NCBI GenBank assembly: GCA_002270565.1
Contig: NQMI01000091.1
Coordinates: 124,001 to 188,000 of the forward strand
Length of the DNA stretch: 64,000 nucleotides
DNA from: Stenocarpella maydis
Taxonomy: Eukaryota; Ascomycota; Sordariomycetes; Diaporthales; Diaporthaceae
Direction of reading: 5' to 3'
The translations under genes and the position numbers were made by a program. Of the stretch, positions 11,381 through 22,200 are shown piece after piece. The notes under the pieces are model-generated. The model made no database searches and was not told where the DNA came from. It saw nothing but the letters and a program-made list of their open reading frames with translations. Each line of letters starts with the position of its first letter. Position 1 is the first letter of the stretch.

Positions 11381-13082
11381 ATGTCGCCTCTAACGGAGAT
11401 TGGGCCACTGGGCCAACAATACCACTACCTGCTTCTTGCCGCCGTCGCTGTCGCTGCACTCGGATTCGTGTACAATGTGCTACGGAACCCCCTGGCCAAG
11501 ATACCGGGTCCGTGGTATTCCAGGATCACAAGCATTGTCTTGAAGAACGAGTTGCTGCACGGCAGGAGGGCCAAATATGTTCAGCGCCTCCATGAAAAAT
11601 ACGGTCAGCGCCCACAGCATGTTCTTCCCTTCTGAGCGTTATTCAATTGCTGACAAGCTGTGGTTGACCAGGTCCCATCGTTCGAATTGCACCCAACGAG
11701 GTCGATGTAATGGACGTCGCCGCGGCCAAGCAGATCCACACAGTCAAGGAGCGCTATCTCAAGTCGTCTTTCTACAGGGATATCAGCGCCCCCGGGGTGC
11801 AAAATGTCTTCAACACGGCAGACGTCTTCTTCCATCGCCGCCATCGAAAGCTCCTCCAGGCGCCCTTCTCGGACGCATCTCTCCAGTCCTTCCATCCCAC
11901 CATCGAGCAGCGGGTCAGGCTTGGCATCCAGCGAATGGCTGACGAGACGAGGACCCGGGGGGCAGCCGACATCTTCAAGTGGTGGATGTTCGTGGCCACG
12001 GACATCATCGGGGAGCTGACATTTGGCGAGTCTTTCCGCCTGCTGGAGCAGGGCAAGGTGGGTGTCCCACAGGGCGCTGCGGCCGGCCGGTGCTAACTAT
12101 GAGCATAGAAAAATGAATACATCGAAAACCTCGAGAAGGTGGCTGCAGTGGGAGCCAAGAGGTCCACATTCCCCACGCTGGCCAGGCTCGCCTTTCAGGG
12201 CTTTCCCATACCTGGGTTCAAGGAAAACACCGAGCTCATACTTGCCTTGCGGCGGTATGCGACCGAATCGCTTTCCCGGTACAAGAGACTCGTGGAGGCG
12301 AACCCGGATAAACCTTTCCCCACGCTATTCACCCGGCTCTTCAAGGGAGAGGAGGAAGAGCAGCTGACCTTCAAAGAGATTGTCGACGATGCCCAGACCT
12401 ATATCATCGCCGGAACCGACACTACCGCAATCACGCTGACGTATGCCGTCTGGCGCGTCTGCCAGAACCCCGGGTTCAGGCAGAGGCTGGTGGAGGAGCT
12501 CAGCCAGCTCCCGGGGGACTTCAAGGACCACGACACCCTGAAGCTGCCCTATCTCAACCAGGTCATCGACGAGACCCTCCGCCTCCACAGCGCGGCACCA
12601 TCTGGGCTGCCCCGTGTGGTCCCCCCCGAGGGCGCCACCCTGGCTGGCCATTTCCTCCCAGGCGGCTCAGTCGTTTGCACACAGGCATGGAGCATGCACC
12701 GGAACGAGGAAATTTTCCCGGACCCCGACAAGTTCGACCCGGACAGGTGGGCCGCACCGACCAGGGCTATGAGGGACGCATCCATGCCGTTTGGTGGTGG
12801 TTCCCGCAGTACGTTGTCGTCCCCCTTTGCCCCCCACTTCCTCTCTCTGGCTGTCCCTGGCCGCGTCCTTGTGTATGGTCAGCCTTCTGACACCGCCTGC
12901 CAGTTTGCCTCGGCCTCCACCTCGCTCGCATGGAGCTCAGGCTGGGCATCGCCCATTTTTTCCGCGCCTTTCCGAACGCGAGGATGTCTTCGCTCGAGGG
13001 CATGACCGATGGTGACATGGAGCAGGTCACATACTTCCTCGCTCCGCCCAAGAACAAGAGATGCTTGATGGAGTGCTCTTGA
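11381..13082 (+). CDS. Cytochrome P450 monooxygenase
   Basis: Four exons (11381-11603, 11672-12057, 12109-12808, 12904-13082) give 495 residues. The introns have good donors (GTCAGC, GTGGGT, GTACGT), and a 'tgctaactat' branch site precedes the third exon. An N-terminal membrane anchor ('YHYLLLAAVAVAALGFVY') is followed by the proline hinge 'KIPGPWYS'. Catalytic elements are all present: I-helix AGTDTT at about 304-309, ExxR as E358-R361, 'FDPDRW', and the heme loop FGGGSRICLG with the thiolate Cys438. The last intron splits the Ile codon just before that cysteine. This is an ER-anchored haem monooxygenase of the clan that includes benzoate hydroxylases and trichothecene-type oxygenases. The substrate is unknown, and no polyketide, peptide or terpene synthase lies nearby. 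The start at 11381 places the anchor correctly; an upstream in-frame ATG at 11321 is less likely. Confidence 0.9.
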
Positions 13083-15010
13083 AGGCCGGCCAACGCAGCG
13101 TCTCGGCAGCGCGTCCCCAGCTACACATTCGACGAGTAGGCGGGTGGCGTTTCAGTACTTCTATCTGCAGCCGCAAGACAAGGTATTCCTTAGGATCTGA
13201 TCGCCAGGGGCATATCGCATCACCATTGAGCCTAACTTTCGTTTGAATCGGGGTCCGTACACCGAGGAATTGGCATACTATCAATGGACATATTATTCTT
13301 CTCATATAACTCCTTGTACAATATATCCGATTTGCTCGAACCGGATCTTATCCCCTGGCCCGCCAGATAACTGTCAGGGTGCAGTGGCTGTAGCTCGCAG
13401 AGCCCTTGACGTCTGCGTGTAAATAGACTTCCAGTGCATAATCACAATTCTGCAACTAGCCTCTTGTAGGCTAATGCCCGCCTCATTGGTTTAGAGTTTT
13501 CTCATATAAGATCCATGTGGGGCGATCGAATACAGGCGGCGCACGAAGGACAGTCATAGCTCTGTATAGAGAGATACGCGAGGCCGCCTCTCAAGCGCCA
13601 GTATAACGGGTCTTAACGGCCTGTTGGAAGATAGCAGGATGGATCTTGGCGAAGAGATGAGGTGATCGTAACCGGGCGTAAGAAATGATATGGGTCGAGG
13701 AGAACTGCTGGACGCCTTCGGGGGAGGAACACTCCATCGTATCGCTCAGGCCGGTCGAGATAGGGACCCTACAGTTAGCAGAGGCTCTTCTTCTATGTAG
13801 CATGCAAGTCGGTGACTAAATTTCAAGCATACTCAACCAGTGATTGACAGGACTGCAGAACCGAGTCTCCACAACATAGAAATCCCAGAAAGTGCCAAGT
13901 TGGGGGGGGGGGGGGATCTTGGCAAAAGAAAGCCAGACCTTCTGGAAGACATAGATAGCGGCAGGTCTGGGAGCCACGAAGACCAAAAGTGCCCAGAAGT
14001 GCCTATCGAAGACGCCTCTGAAAATTCCTTGATGCTTAAATAACATGGGCAACCAGCTGTGCCAGGGAAAAAGGAGGGGGGTTTTTTCTATCACTGTCCA
14101 CCCTTGCCTTCCTCAGGTAGCCGCTAGTGATAGATCAAAGAACACAGCTTCGTAATTTCTGCTACATGGAGTTTCCAAATATTGGAGCCCTGGGGCTTTT
14201 GCATTCCTTTTTCCTCTTCATCTTCTCTCTCTCTTAGTCTATATGGAACAACCATCTTCCAAGTCGAATTATCTGGCAGGCTATAAATTCATCTGTTTGA
14301 TAGCAGAGGCTCCAGGAATATCTTTAGCCCAGCTTCGTAAAGGACCTGCCAATGGCAACTCGTGTCACTCTTGAGTCGGGCCGCAACCACACACATCGAG
14401 TCTGTTCGACTATCTTGGCCCGGAAAACCGCTATTTGATACAGGCCATCACATGCGACAATAAAAGATCAAATAAATAGCTTACCGTGCCTAGAAATGTC
14501 TTGGTACGTCGATTTATCCGGCAGTGTCATGCCCCCCTGGGCAGCCGCATCAAGGCCGCATGTCAGTTGATCTCGGCACATTTGGGACACCAGCAAGAGG
14601 CGATCTGACTGGGATCAAGACACAAATAGAGAATGTGCCGATAGGTGAACAGGCACTTGCAATATATACCGTGGGGAAATACGACCCAACCGCATGCGTG
14701 GTGAAGACGTCGTAGTACCGGGCTGATCATCCGGCTAATACGGAACCCAATTGATTCGTGGGCGATCTTCCGGAGCCTTCTTAAACGTCCGTATTTGGTT
14801 CCGTAACCAAGAAAAGATTGCAAACTCATTCACTTCATATTAAACCGCCAGATAACAAGAAATGAAGAACCAAAGCGAAGCGCTTTGGACGAGGTCTACC
14901 ACTATAAGAGTCGCATAAGGTCAGGTTGGCCATGCAGGACTCTCTCCCTTCCACAAGCTTCTCTCTCCAAAGTGATCCCAGCATCAATTCAAGTCCAGAA
15001 TACTGCAAAA
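13083..15010. other. Intergenic with a G14 homopolymer
   Basis: No gene recognised. A run of 14 G lies at 13902-13915. Minus-strand frames near 13600-13800 look faintly protein-like but match nothing I know. Confidence 0.4.
13902..13915. repeat. G14 homopolymer
   Basis: Run of 14 G on the plus strand. Confidence 0.9.
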
Positions 15011-16239
15011 ATGAGGTGGCTCTCCGCAGCAGCGCTTTCCCTTGTAGGGTCTGTCCAGGCCGGCCTCCGTTTCCAATGCTCGACTCTCACGATCCAACGT
15101 CTGGACCCTGTGGTCCAACCCGGCATGGTCCCGTCGTCTCATGTCCACCACATCGTGGGCGGTAACGCCTTCAATGCGACCATGGAGGGAGACGTTGGTG
15201 AGAGGGCTACCTGCACCACGTGTGAAATGGCAGAGGACTTTTCCAACTACTGGACGGCCGTTCTGTACTTCAAGCACCCTACCAACGGTTCCTACCACCG
15301 GGTTCCTGTCATTCCGGTCGATCCCGGCAACCTCGACGGTTACACCGGCACACAAGGTGGACTCACTGTCTACTACAGCCAGACGGACTTGATCCGGGAC
15401 GACATTGCGCACCAGCCCGTCAAGACATTCCCACCAGTAAGGCCACTGAGTATTCTCACACCACCGTGAGCAGTGATCTAAATTATTACAGGGTTTCCGT
15501 ATGACAGTTGGAAGCCCGAGTGTTACCTCCAACCAACACGTCGGTCTGCGGTACCAGTGCGTGCAGGGTGGTTTCAACCGAGGCCCGGAACTGAAGGACT
15601 TTCCCACTTCGCCGTGCTCTTCCGGTATCTTTGTCACCCAGCATTTCCCTGCGTTAGTAACCCTCCCTTCCCAACAGAGTCCGGCCCCGTGCTGACCGTC
15701 TATAGATGCTGGGATGGTAAGAACCTGGACAGCCCAGACCACCAGTCGCACATGTACAACACCATCACCCAGGACGGTTTTGTCAACGCAGGGAAGTGCC
15801 CATCAAGCCATCCTGTCCGCATGCCGCAGGTGAGCAATTATCTACTCCATCATGTAGTGTCATTTGTATAACAAGGCTGAGCATTTAAATCACAGGTTGT
15901 GTTCGAAACTGTCTGGGACACCACCAAGTTCAACAGCATGTGGCCCTCCGGGACACCCAACCCCTTCGTGTGGAGCTTCGAGGGCACCGCCGCCGGCACC
16001 CACGCCGATTACATGTTTGGCTGGAAGGGCGACTCGCTCCAGCGCGCCATGAACAAGTCCGAGTGCTTCTATGACGGCTGCGGCTCCATCACGAAGCAGC
16101 AGATGAGCGTTGCCAACCAGTGCACCATCAAGACCACGGTTCAGGAGGAGACTGACGGCTGTAAGCATTGACTCTCTTGATAAACAGACAGGCCACATAC
16201 TAACGTCTCACAGGGCTCACCAGCCTTCCCGGAATGTAA
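15011..16239 (+). CDS. Secreted DUF1996 domain protein
   Basis: Five exons (15011-15436, 15492-15652, 15706-15829, 15896-16160, 16214-16239) give 333 residues. Residues 1-17 form a signal peptide ending SVQA. The mature protein shows the landmarks of DUF1996: 'LDPVVQPGMVPSSHVHHIVG' near the start, 'TCTTCEM', 'FPACWDGKNLDSPDHQSH' across the second splice junction, and 'CPSSHPVRMPQ' followed by 'VVFETVWDT'. The terminal exon encodes only eight codons plus stop. DUF1996 proteins are extracellular and common in plant-degrading fungi. Their biochemical role is not settled, although conserved His and Cys residues suggest an enzyme or metal site. The acceptor and donor phases all agree, so the model is firm except possibly the last tiny exon. 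It lies just upstream of another secreted-protein gene in the same direction. Confidence 0.88.
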
Positions 16240-17124
16240 TATCCAGGCCGGGTGGAGGACGGTCTGCTCAGCTCGGGGTCCTGCAATCATTTTCAACTAG
16301 ATCAAGTGGAAACGCGTTGTTCCGATGTCATCGCTCGTTAGATTCATTTCAGTTGGATTAATACCAAGTTGGCGCCTTCGCTGGCTGGCTGGCTGGCTGG
16401 TGCTGCTGCTCTCTCGGGCGGTGCATGAGGCGGCCGGTAAGGTGAAGATGTGCAGGAGTATGACGATAGCAACCTTAACTTCAATGTTCGCAAACATACA
16501 ATTGAGGCTTTTCGCAAGAACAAATCTCGGTATTGGCAGTGACGAATCATCCTAGAAAAGGTTACATTGATCTAGAGACCCCGCGACGGTCATCCTGCAG
16601 CGGGCTGCCCTACATGAGCCTGCCCGGTTAAGCTTTCGTTGCTTGTATGCGGAAATCGAGCTGGGCGGTACTCCCGTGGGAGTGACAAGCAGGACGAAAC
16701 GTGAATCTAGTTTGATCTCCGACCACGCCAAGCAGCAGAATTAGGACTCACCGGTACGCTGGAGGGGAGATTCCCGCCAGCATGTTCCAGTGTCACAATT
16801 TTCAGCTCAATCTCACCCTGCATAAGTCCGGCGTCCCTTATAGTCCTAGTCGGTTGATCATCACAGCGGCCCCTGCATGTGCGGAGTCTGTAACAGCTCT
16901 GCGGGAACCATAGTCCATCACGTTGAGCGGCCTGGGCATTTAGCTTCCCGAACCTTAAACGGATCTCTGAGACGAATAGGGACACCTTGCTCAACTCTAA
17001 TCTGACGACGAATTTGAAATAAGAGAGGACGCCGGGCCCCAGACTCCCGTCTACATATCCTTCTCTCGGTACAGCGCATTTACAACGCCTCACCACCCTG
17101 AGAGAAACAAGAAACTCGTCCGCC
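16240..17124. other. Intergenic
   Basis: A (CTGG)n-like microsatellite lies near 16380-16400. The remainder is probably the terminator of the DUF1996 gene and the promoter of the carboxypeptidase gene. Confidence 0.4.
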
Positions 17125-19020
17125 ATGCGCTGGAGCGTGATTATCCACGCTAGTGGGGCATTTGCCACTCTGAATCTCAAGCAAATGAGACCGGCGCTTG
17201 CTGATCAGGTGTTATCACCACGCCAGCAGTCCTCTCCGGGCCCTTCTGCACCAAGTAGATTCCTCAATGCACAGACGGAAAGTCAGTGAGCGGGTCATAA
17301 TTACCAGTGAGGCGTGCTGCTGAGACTGACACACGACTAGAATTCTCTGTGAATGGGAGCGCCCTGCCGAACGTCGATTTTGATGTCGGCGAGTCCTATG
17401 CCGGGTCATTGCCCATCAGCTCGAATGCAAACGACACCAATCAGTTGTTCTTTTGGTTCTTCCCATCAGAGAACCAAACAGTTGGTAACGAAATCACGAT
17501 ATGGCTGACAGGCGGGGTAAGACGCCAGTGAACGAGTTCCGCTCTCTCTAGCATCAATTGACATGCCCATTCTGACATGCGTGCAGCCTGGATGCTCATC
17601 CATCGGCGAACTTCTGTCTGAGAATGGCCCTGTCCTCTGGCAGCCGGGAGTCTTCAAGCCTGTCCGGAACAAGTGGAGCTGGCACAGACTCACAAACATG
17701 GTCTGGATCGACCAGCCTGTCGGGAGCGGCTTCTCTCAGGGCACTGTGACGGCAAGGAACGAATTTGACGTTGCAGAGCAGTTCATGGGATTCTGGAAGA
17801 ATTTCGTGGATACCTTCGCCTTGAAGGGCTACAAGGTGTACATCACAGGCTCATCGTACAGCGGCATGTACTGTCCCTACATCGCCTCGGCCATGCTCGA
17901 CGCCAACGACACGCAATACTTCGACGTCAGGGGCATGCAGGTTTTTGATGGCTTGTACTCAAACAACCCGATCCCGCAGGACATCCCAGTGTCGTCTTTC
18001 ACGACTGCCTGGTCCGACGTTTTCGGCTTCAACGACTCATTCACGGCATCAATCAAGAACAGGTCAACTTCATGCGGATACGAGGACTATTTGAACAAAT
18101 ACATTGTCTACCCGGCTACCGAACGCCAGCCATCCGCACTACCCGGGGTCGAGTCTGACCAGGTTACCTCCTTGGAAGGGTGTGGTCTGTTCAATGACGT
18201 TTACCAGGCTGCAACTGAGGTCAACCCGTGCTTCAGTCTTTACACGATTACCAACCTGTGTCCCGTCAAATACGACCCATTGGGGTTCTCGGATGGGACC
18301 TCTTATATCCCAGAGGGATCAGGACCAGCCTATTTCAACCGTCCTGACGTGAAAGCGGTCATCCACGCGCCAGACAAGGAGTGGATCTTCTGCACGAACG
18401 ACCCGGTGTTCGTCAACGGCACCGACACTTCGGTCGTGGACGGCCCGGGGTCGCAGCCCGTCATACCGAACGTGATAGACCGGACCCAGAATGTGATCCT
18501 GGGTCACGGCTCCCAGGACTTCGTGCTCATCTCCGATGGCACGCTGCTTTCGATCCAGAACATGACCTGGGGTGGCATTCTGGGCTTCCAGACACGGCCC
18601 ACAGAGCCGCTCTTCATCCCGTACCACGCCAACGACAACTTCGAGACCGTGGCAGGCGCGGGCATCCTCGGGACCGCCCACAAGGAGCGCGGACTGACGT
18701 ATGTAGCTGTCGCCCCCGCGGGGCATTTCCTCGCCATGGACGCCCCCCAGGTTGCGTTCAGGAGCATGGAGGTCCTCCTCGGCCGCGTGGAGGGTTTCCA
18801 GTCCTTGCAGCCGTTCACGATCGACACGAACAACACTGTCCAGCCGGATTCCGGGATCGGGAATGGCACGGTTTTGATCGCGCAAGGAGGAGTTGTGAGC
18901 CGTGTGGACGGCAACTCTTCTTCATCCGGCGGTGGTGTTAGGAACGGTGCTCTACAAACCAGGGAGACTAATTGGGGCTGGATGGCCTTTTTAGTCTGTT
19001 TCTGGGCGGTTCTTCGATGA
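17125..19020 (+). CDS. Secreted serine carboxypeptidase, family S10
   Basis: Three exons (17125-17281, 17341-17516, 17587-19020) give 588 residues. Family landmarks are 'VDFDVGESYAGSLPI', the substrate-pocket segment TGGPGCSS formed exactly across the second intron, and the catalytic triad Ser201 (GSSYSG), Asp422 (GSQDFVLISDGT) and His491 (AGHFLAMDAP). The usual nucleophile motif is GESYAG; here Glu and Ala are both replaced by Ser. The protein carries many N-glycosylation sequons. It ends in a Ser/Gly-rich spacer followed by a hydrophobic tail (last about 15 residues, 'WGWMAFLVCFWAVLR'), which suggests a GPI anchor at the cell surface. The N terminus is only moderately hydrophobic, so the signal peptide is plausible but not certain. 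The first donor (GTCAGT at 17282) was preferred to GTGAGC four bases later because only it keeps the family frame. Expected role: removal of C-terminal residues from extracellular peptides at acid pH. Confidence 0.88.
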
Positions 19021-19452
19021 CTGGGACTAGGTCTGCTATCTTGATTCTGGGTTTAGTTCTTACCAGTCGCACATAAAGAGAAATAAAATGTTCTGATATC
19101 TGAGAGATTCTGTTGCGGATCAAGGGAGACGGCAGGTTGTCCAGTGGGAGAAAGAGATTTACGGAGCAAGAAATGGAGGTGCACCTCAAAAGACGATTTT
19201 GCAAAAACTAAGTGTATGGAGCCTGACTTGAGCTCCAGAGCTGCAGAGAAGCTACCTGCTTCAAGGTCTGGCCAGCTTCCCAGAGGGTCGCAGCTGGCGA
19301 TGGCGGAGTGTCTGTCCCTCTGCTAGTTTGATTGCCACTCCTTGGACCTCTGAACTACTGCACCCCCAGTGCGCTGCCACACCGTGTTTGACATTCCGGC
19401 CGACAGAAGGTTGAGTTGTGGGCTTGTTGGCCATGCAATTGTTGGAGATGTG
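19021..19452. other. Convergent 3' intergenic region
   Basis: 430 bp between the ends of the carboxypeptidase (+) and zinc-finger (-) genes. Nothing else recognised. Confidence 0.5.
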
Positions 19453-20611
19453 CTAGCCTGAAATGCTGTGGTCAGACATGTGCTGGTCGGGTGTGTGCGC
19501 CTCGTACGGCTCCTCGTCGTACATCTCGTCCTGGTCTAGTGCCTGACCCTGTGAGAGATCGGACATGCCGCTCTTGTTCCTGCTGCTCGTCCTTGGCTTG
19601 GCCATTGCCGACACCCGCTTCTGCAAGTCCTCCTCTCCAAAGAGCTCCTTGTGTAGACCCTTGTGCCTGGAGGCTGTGTGCCTCTGCATGTAAACTCCAC
19701 TGAGCCAGCATTTGTACTCGCAGCCTGGGGAGGGGCAGTAGAGGACACGTCGGGGGTCCTTCTCATGGAAGTGCTGATAGTGGGTTTTGATGTTCCTCGA
19801 GCTAACAGTCTTTCCGCACTTGAGACAGTTTCTGGTCTTCTTGTCGTCATTCAAGGGTATGCTGTAGGCGTTTGAGTTAGAGACGCACAGGAGGGACTCC
19901 AATGGTATGAGAAACAGATGGAATGGAAATATGGAACAAGGAAGGGACTTACTTAGAAAGTTTGAAAGCACTCAGATTGCCTTCTGGCTCTTTAGCACGC
20001 CTGATCCTCAAATCCTTGCGTCCCTGGCGGAATCTCTCGTAATAAATGTTCTTCCGAGCAGCTGCTTCTCTCTCTATCGCGACCTTGGTCCTGAGGATCT
20101 CGTCGTCGGTGGAGTCGCCGTCATCAGGCGCCTCTGCAGCCGACTCCTTTGAAGCCAGCTCCTCAAAGGAGGCGCTGGTCTTCGCAGCTCCCGCGTTTGT
20201 AGCCCTGGCGTTTGCAGTCTCACGCTTCGAGGCAGCAGTCGCCACGTTGAGAGCTGTCGTGGCGGGCGTGTTTGTCTGGTCGGTTCTCCTGAAGAGATTG
20301 GCAAGAGTGGCTTCATCAATCTTCAGTACGCGGTTGGTGTCTAGCATGAATCGTTGAAACACAGGGAGATAATTCGTGAACATCCTGTTATACTCCCTCC
20401 GGACGATGTCTGTCTTGGCCCGCAGTTCGTCGCCGGTGTAGTGCTGCCACTCCGCACTGAAGATTGCGACACAAATATTCTGGACGTACCCTTCATGGTG
20501 GGTGGGGGGGACGGGTCCGCTTCTGTTCATGATTGCGTGCGCGGAGGCGTACATTTCATTGTAAATGAGCTCCTGTACCTCTGGAGACAGCTTTGGTGTC
20601 TCGGACGACAT
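19453..20611 (-). CDS. C2H2 zinc-finger protein, possible DNA-binding regulator
   Basis: Two exons (20611-19953, 19861-19453) joined by a 91-bp GTAAGT...CAG intron give 355 residues. Residues 1-130 are mostly helical and unrecognised. About 130-200 is Ala/Glu/Asp-rich and disordered, followed by a basic, helical stretch ('AREAAARKN'-like composition, 'FRQGRKDLRIRRAKE'). Two zinc-coordinating units lie after the splice junction: C232-x2-C235-x11-H247-x4-H252 and C262-x4-C267-x13-H281-x4-H286. The second finger has an unusual four-residue first loop. The C-terminal 60 residues are acidic. This is compatible with a nucleic-acid-binding protein, but no known regulator was identified and the target is unknown. 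The long 5' leader region (20612-20950) contains T-rich sequence. Confidence 0.7.
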
Positions 20612-22200
20612 TTTGAAGGTTTCTGGGACCAAAGGAGATAAAAGGGAAAGGTAATTGAGCAGCGCTTGTGTCTTGCACGATTGGTTAGGGGAGCAGAATT
20701 TGTCGTAAACCAGTTGGCACAGGACTGACAGTGGATGTGTAGCAGCTTGGAAAAGAAAAGAAAGAAGTGGGGCACTTGGGAATGAATACGCTCGGGCCAC
20801 AAAAGTCAAACCACTTGAATGTGAGCTCTGGGTACTGTAAATGAAGTGAATGAGGTAAATCACCGAACGAGCAACAGTCCATTGTTTTTGGAAAGGAGTG
20901 AAATGGACGTACGAGCGGTCTCTCAAGGTGAACACTTAGGTACATAGTAGGTACCTAGGTATGCTTCTAGAGGTGGATATTTTATTTCAAGAGACCTGCT
21001 CACTCTCACTCAGGGGAAACAAGCCCTGGTGGGATCCAGTGTATTAGAAACAACAATTCACGAAAAGAATAATACAACATATAATAGTAATATCACGCCA
21101 ACTGTGATTCATGCGTATGTAGACAAGTATCTCTATTGCAATAGAGAAGAGGGAGATTTAACTGCAGAGCATGAAATACTTACAATCGACATCCGCCCAC
21201 CACTGGCAAGCTTTTCAGAAATGCCCACCCGGCTTCAAATATTTAACATTAGCCACTCAGGATAAGGCATTAAGCATGCAAGTTTCAATCAATGTACTAC
21301 ATCAAGATGTATGAAAGGTTTATGTTCTATTCAAGTTTGGGGGTTGGGCGTACGTTGACTGAAACAAAGGGCCAAGGTACAGAGGTACATGTAGCCCTCG
21401 GCATATAAAGATTTCTCACCACCCGAATCACACCTCCCACTTGGAAATCAATACTTACTTTACATGCCTAAATCATTTCCTTCCTAGCTCCACATACAGA
21501 CATATATATCCTCATATGGAGCGGCCTTCTATGCTAATGTACCCTTGAACGGAATACGCCTCGAGCCGGAGAACAGAGACAACTAACCAGCAGCCACAGA
21601 ACCCCATTACTGCATAAAACGACATATCTAGATACCAATACAACCAATACAAAGTTTCAAGAGAACACTGAAGTTGAAATGACAACAGATATTACATTCA
21701 ACATAATGATCCGTCCATTAACTGGAAGTAGGAAAAGATAAGTTGAAGAAAAGCCGTAATGAGAATCCAAGCTGAGGCATGAACATACTGAAATTAGTTA
21801 TTTTATTTTCAAGTTGGCAACCTCAACCTACTTGTTTTTCAAGTTTCATTCCTAGAGCTGATCGAAGCTCAACTGGGCTCTATCCTGCTGAGGTCCTACA
21901 GCTAAATCATCAGCTACTCGCCGCCAGTTGCATGTGACGAATTAGGGAATGTGCCTACCTAGGTACTCTTTGGCAACAGTCGAGTCAGGGCCAGTGCCCC
22001 AAAGGCCGATATGCCACTCCACTAGCCTGTGATGACCAAAGAGATCTGGCTGTGCTATAGTGCGAAGAGCCACCATAGCTTCCCTGTGATTCGAATGCGA
22101 CTGGTGTTCCTGGAGCTGTATGCCACTCACTGCCCTGTTCTGCAATGTCTCTTAATGAAGGTCGCGGTGTGTTATGGTAGACTATTGCCTGGGCTAGCTT
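20612..22200. other. Intergenic, AT-rich
   Basis: About 1.6 kb containing the promoter of the zinc-finger gene and the 3' end of the NACHT gene. Short frames only. Confidence 0.45.

Noticed and set aside
11381..20611. Secondary-metabolite or peptidase gene cluster around the P450
   Set aside because: No synthase, methyltransferase or cluster regulator is present; neighbours are unrelated secreted proteins.
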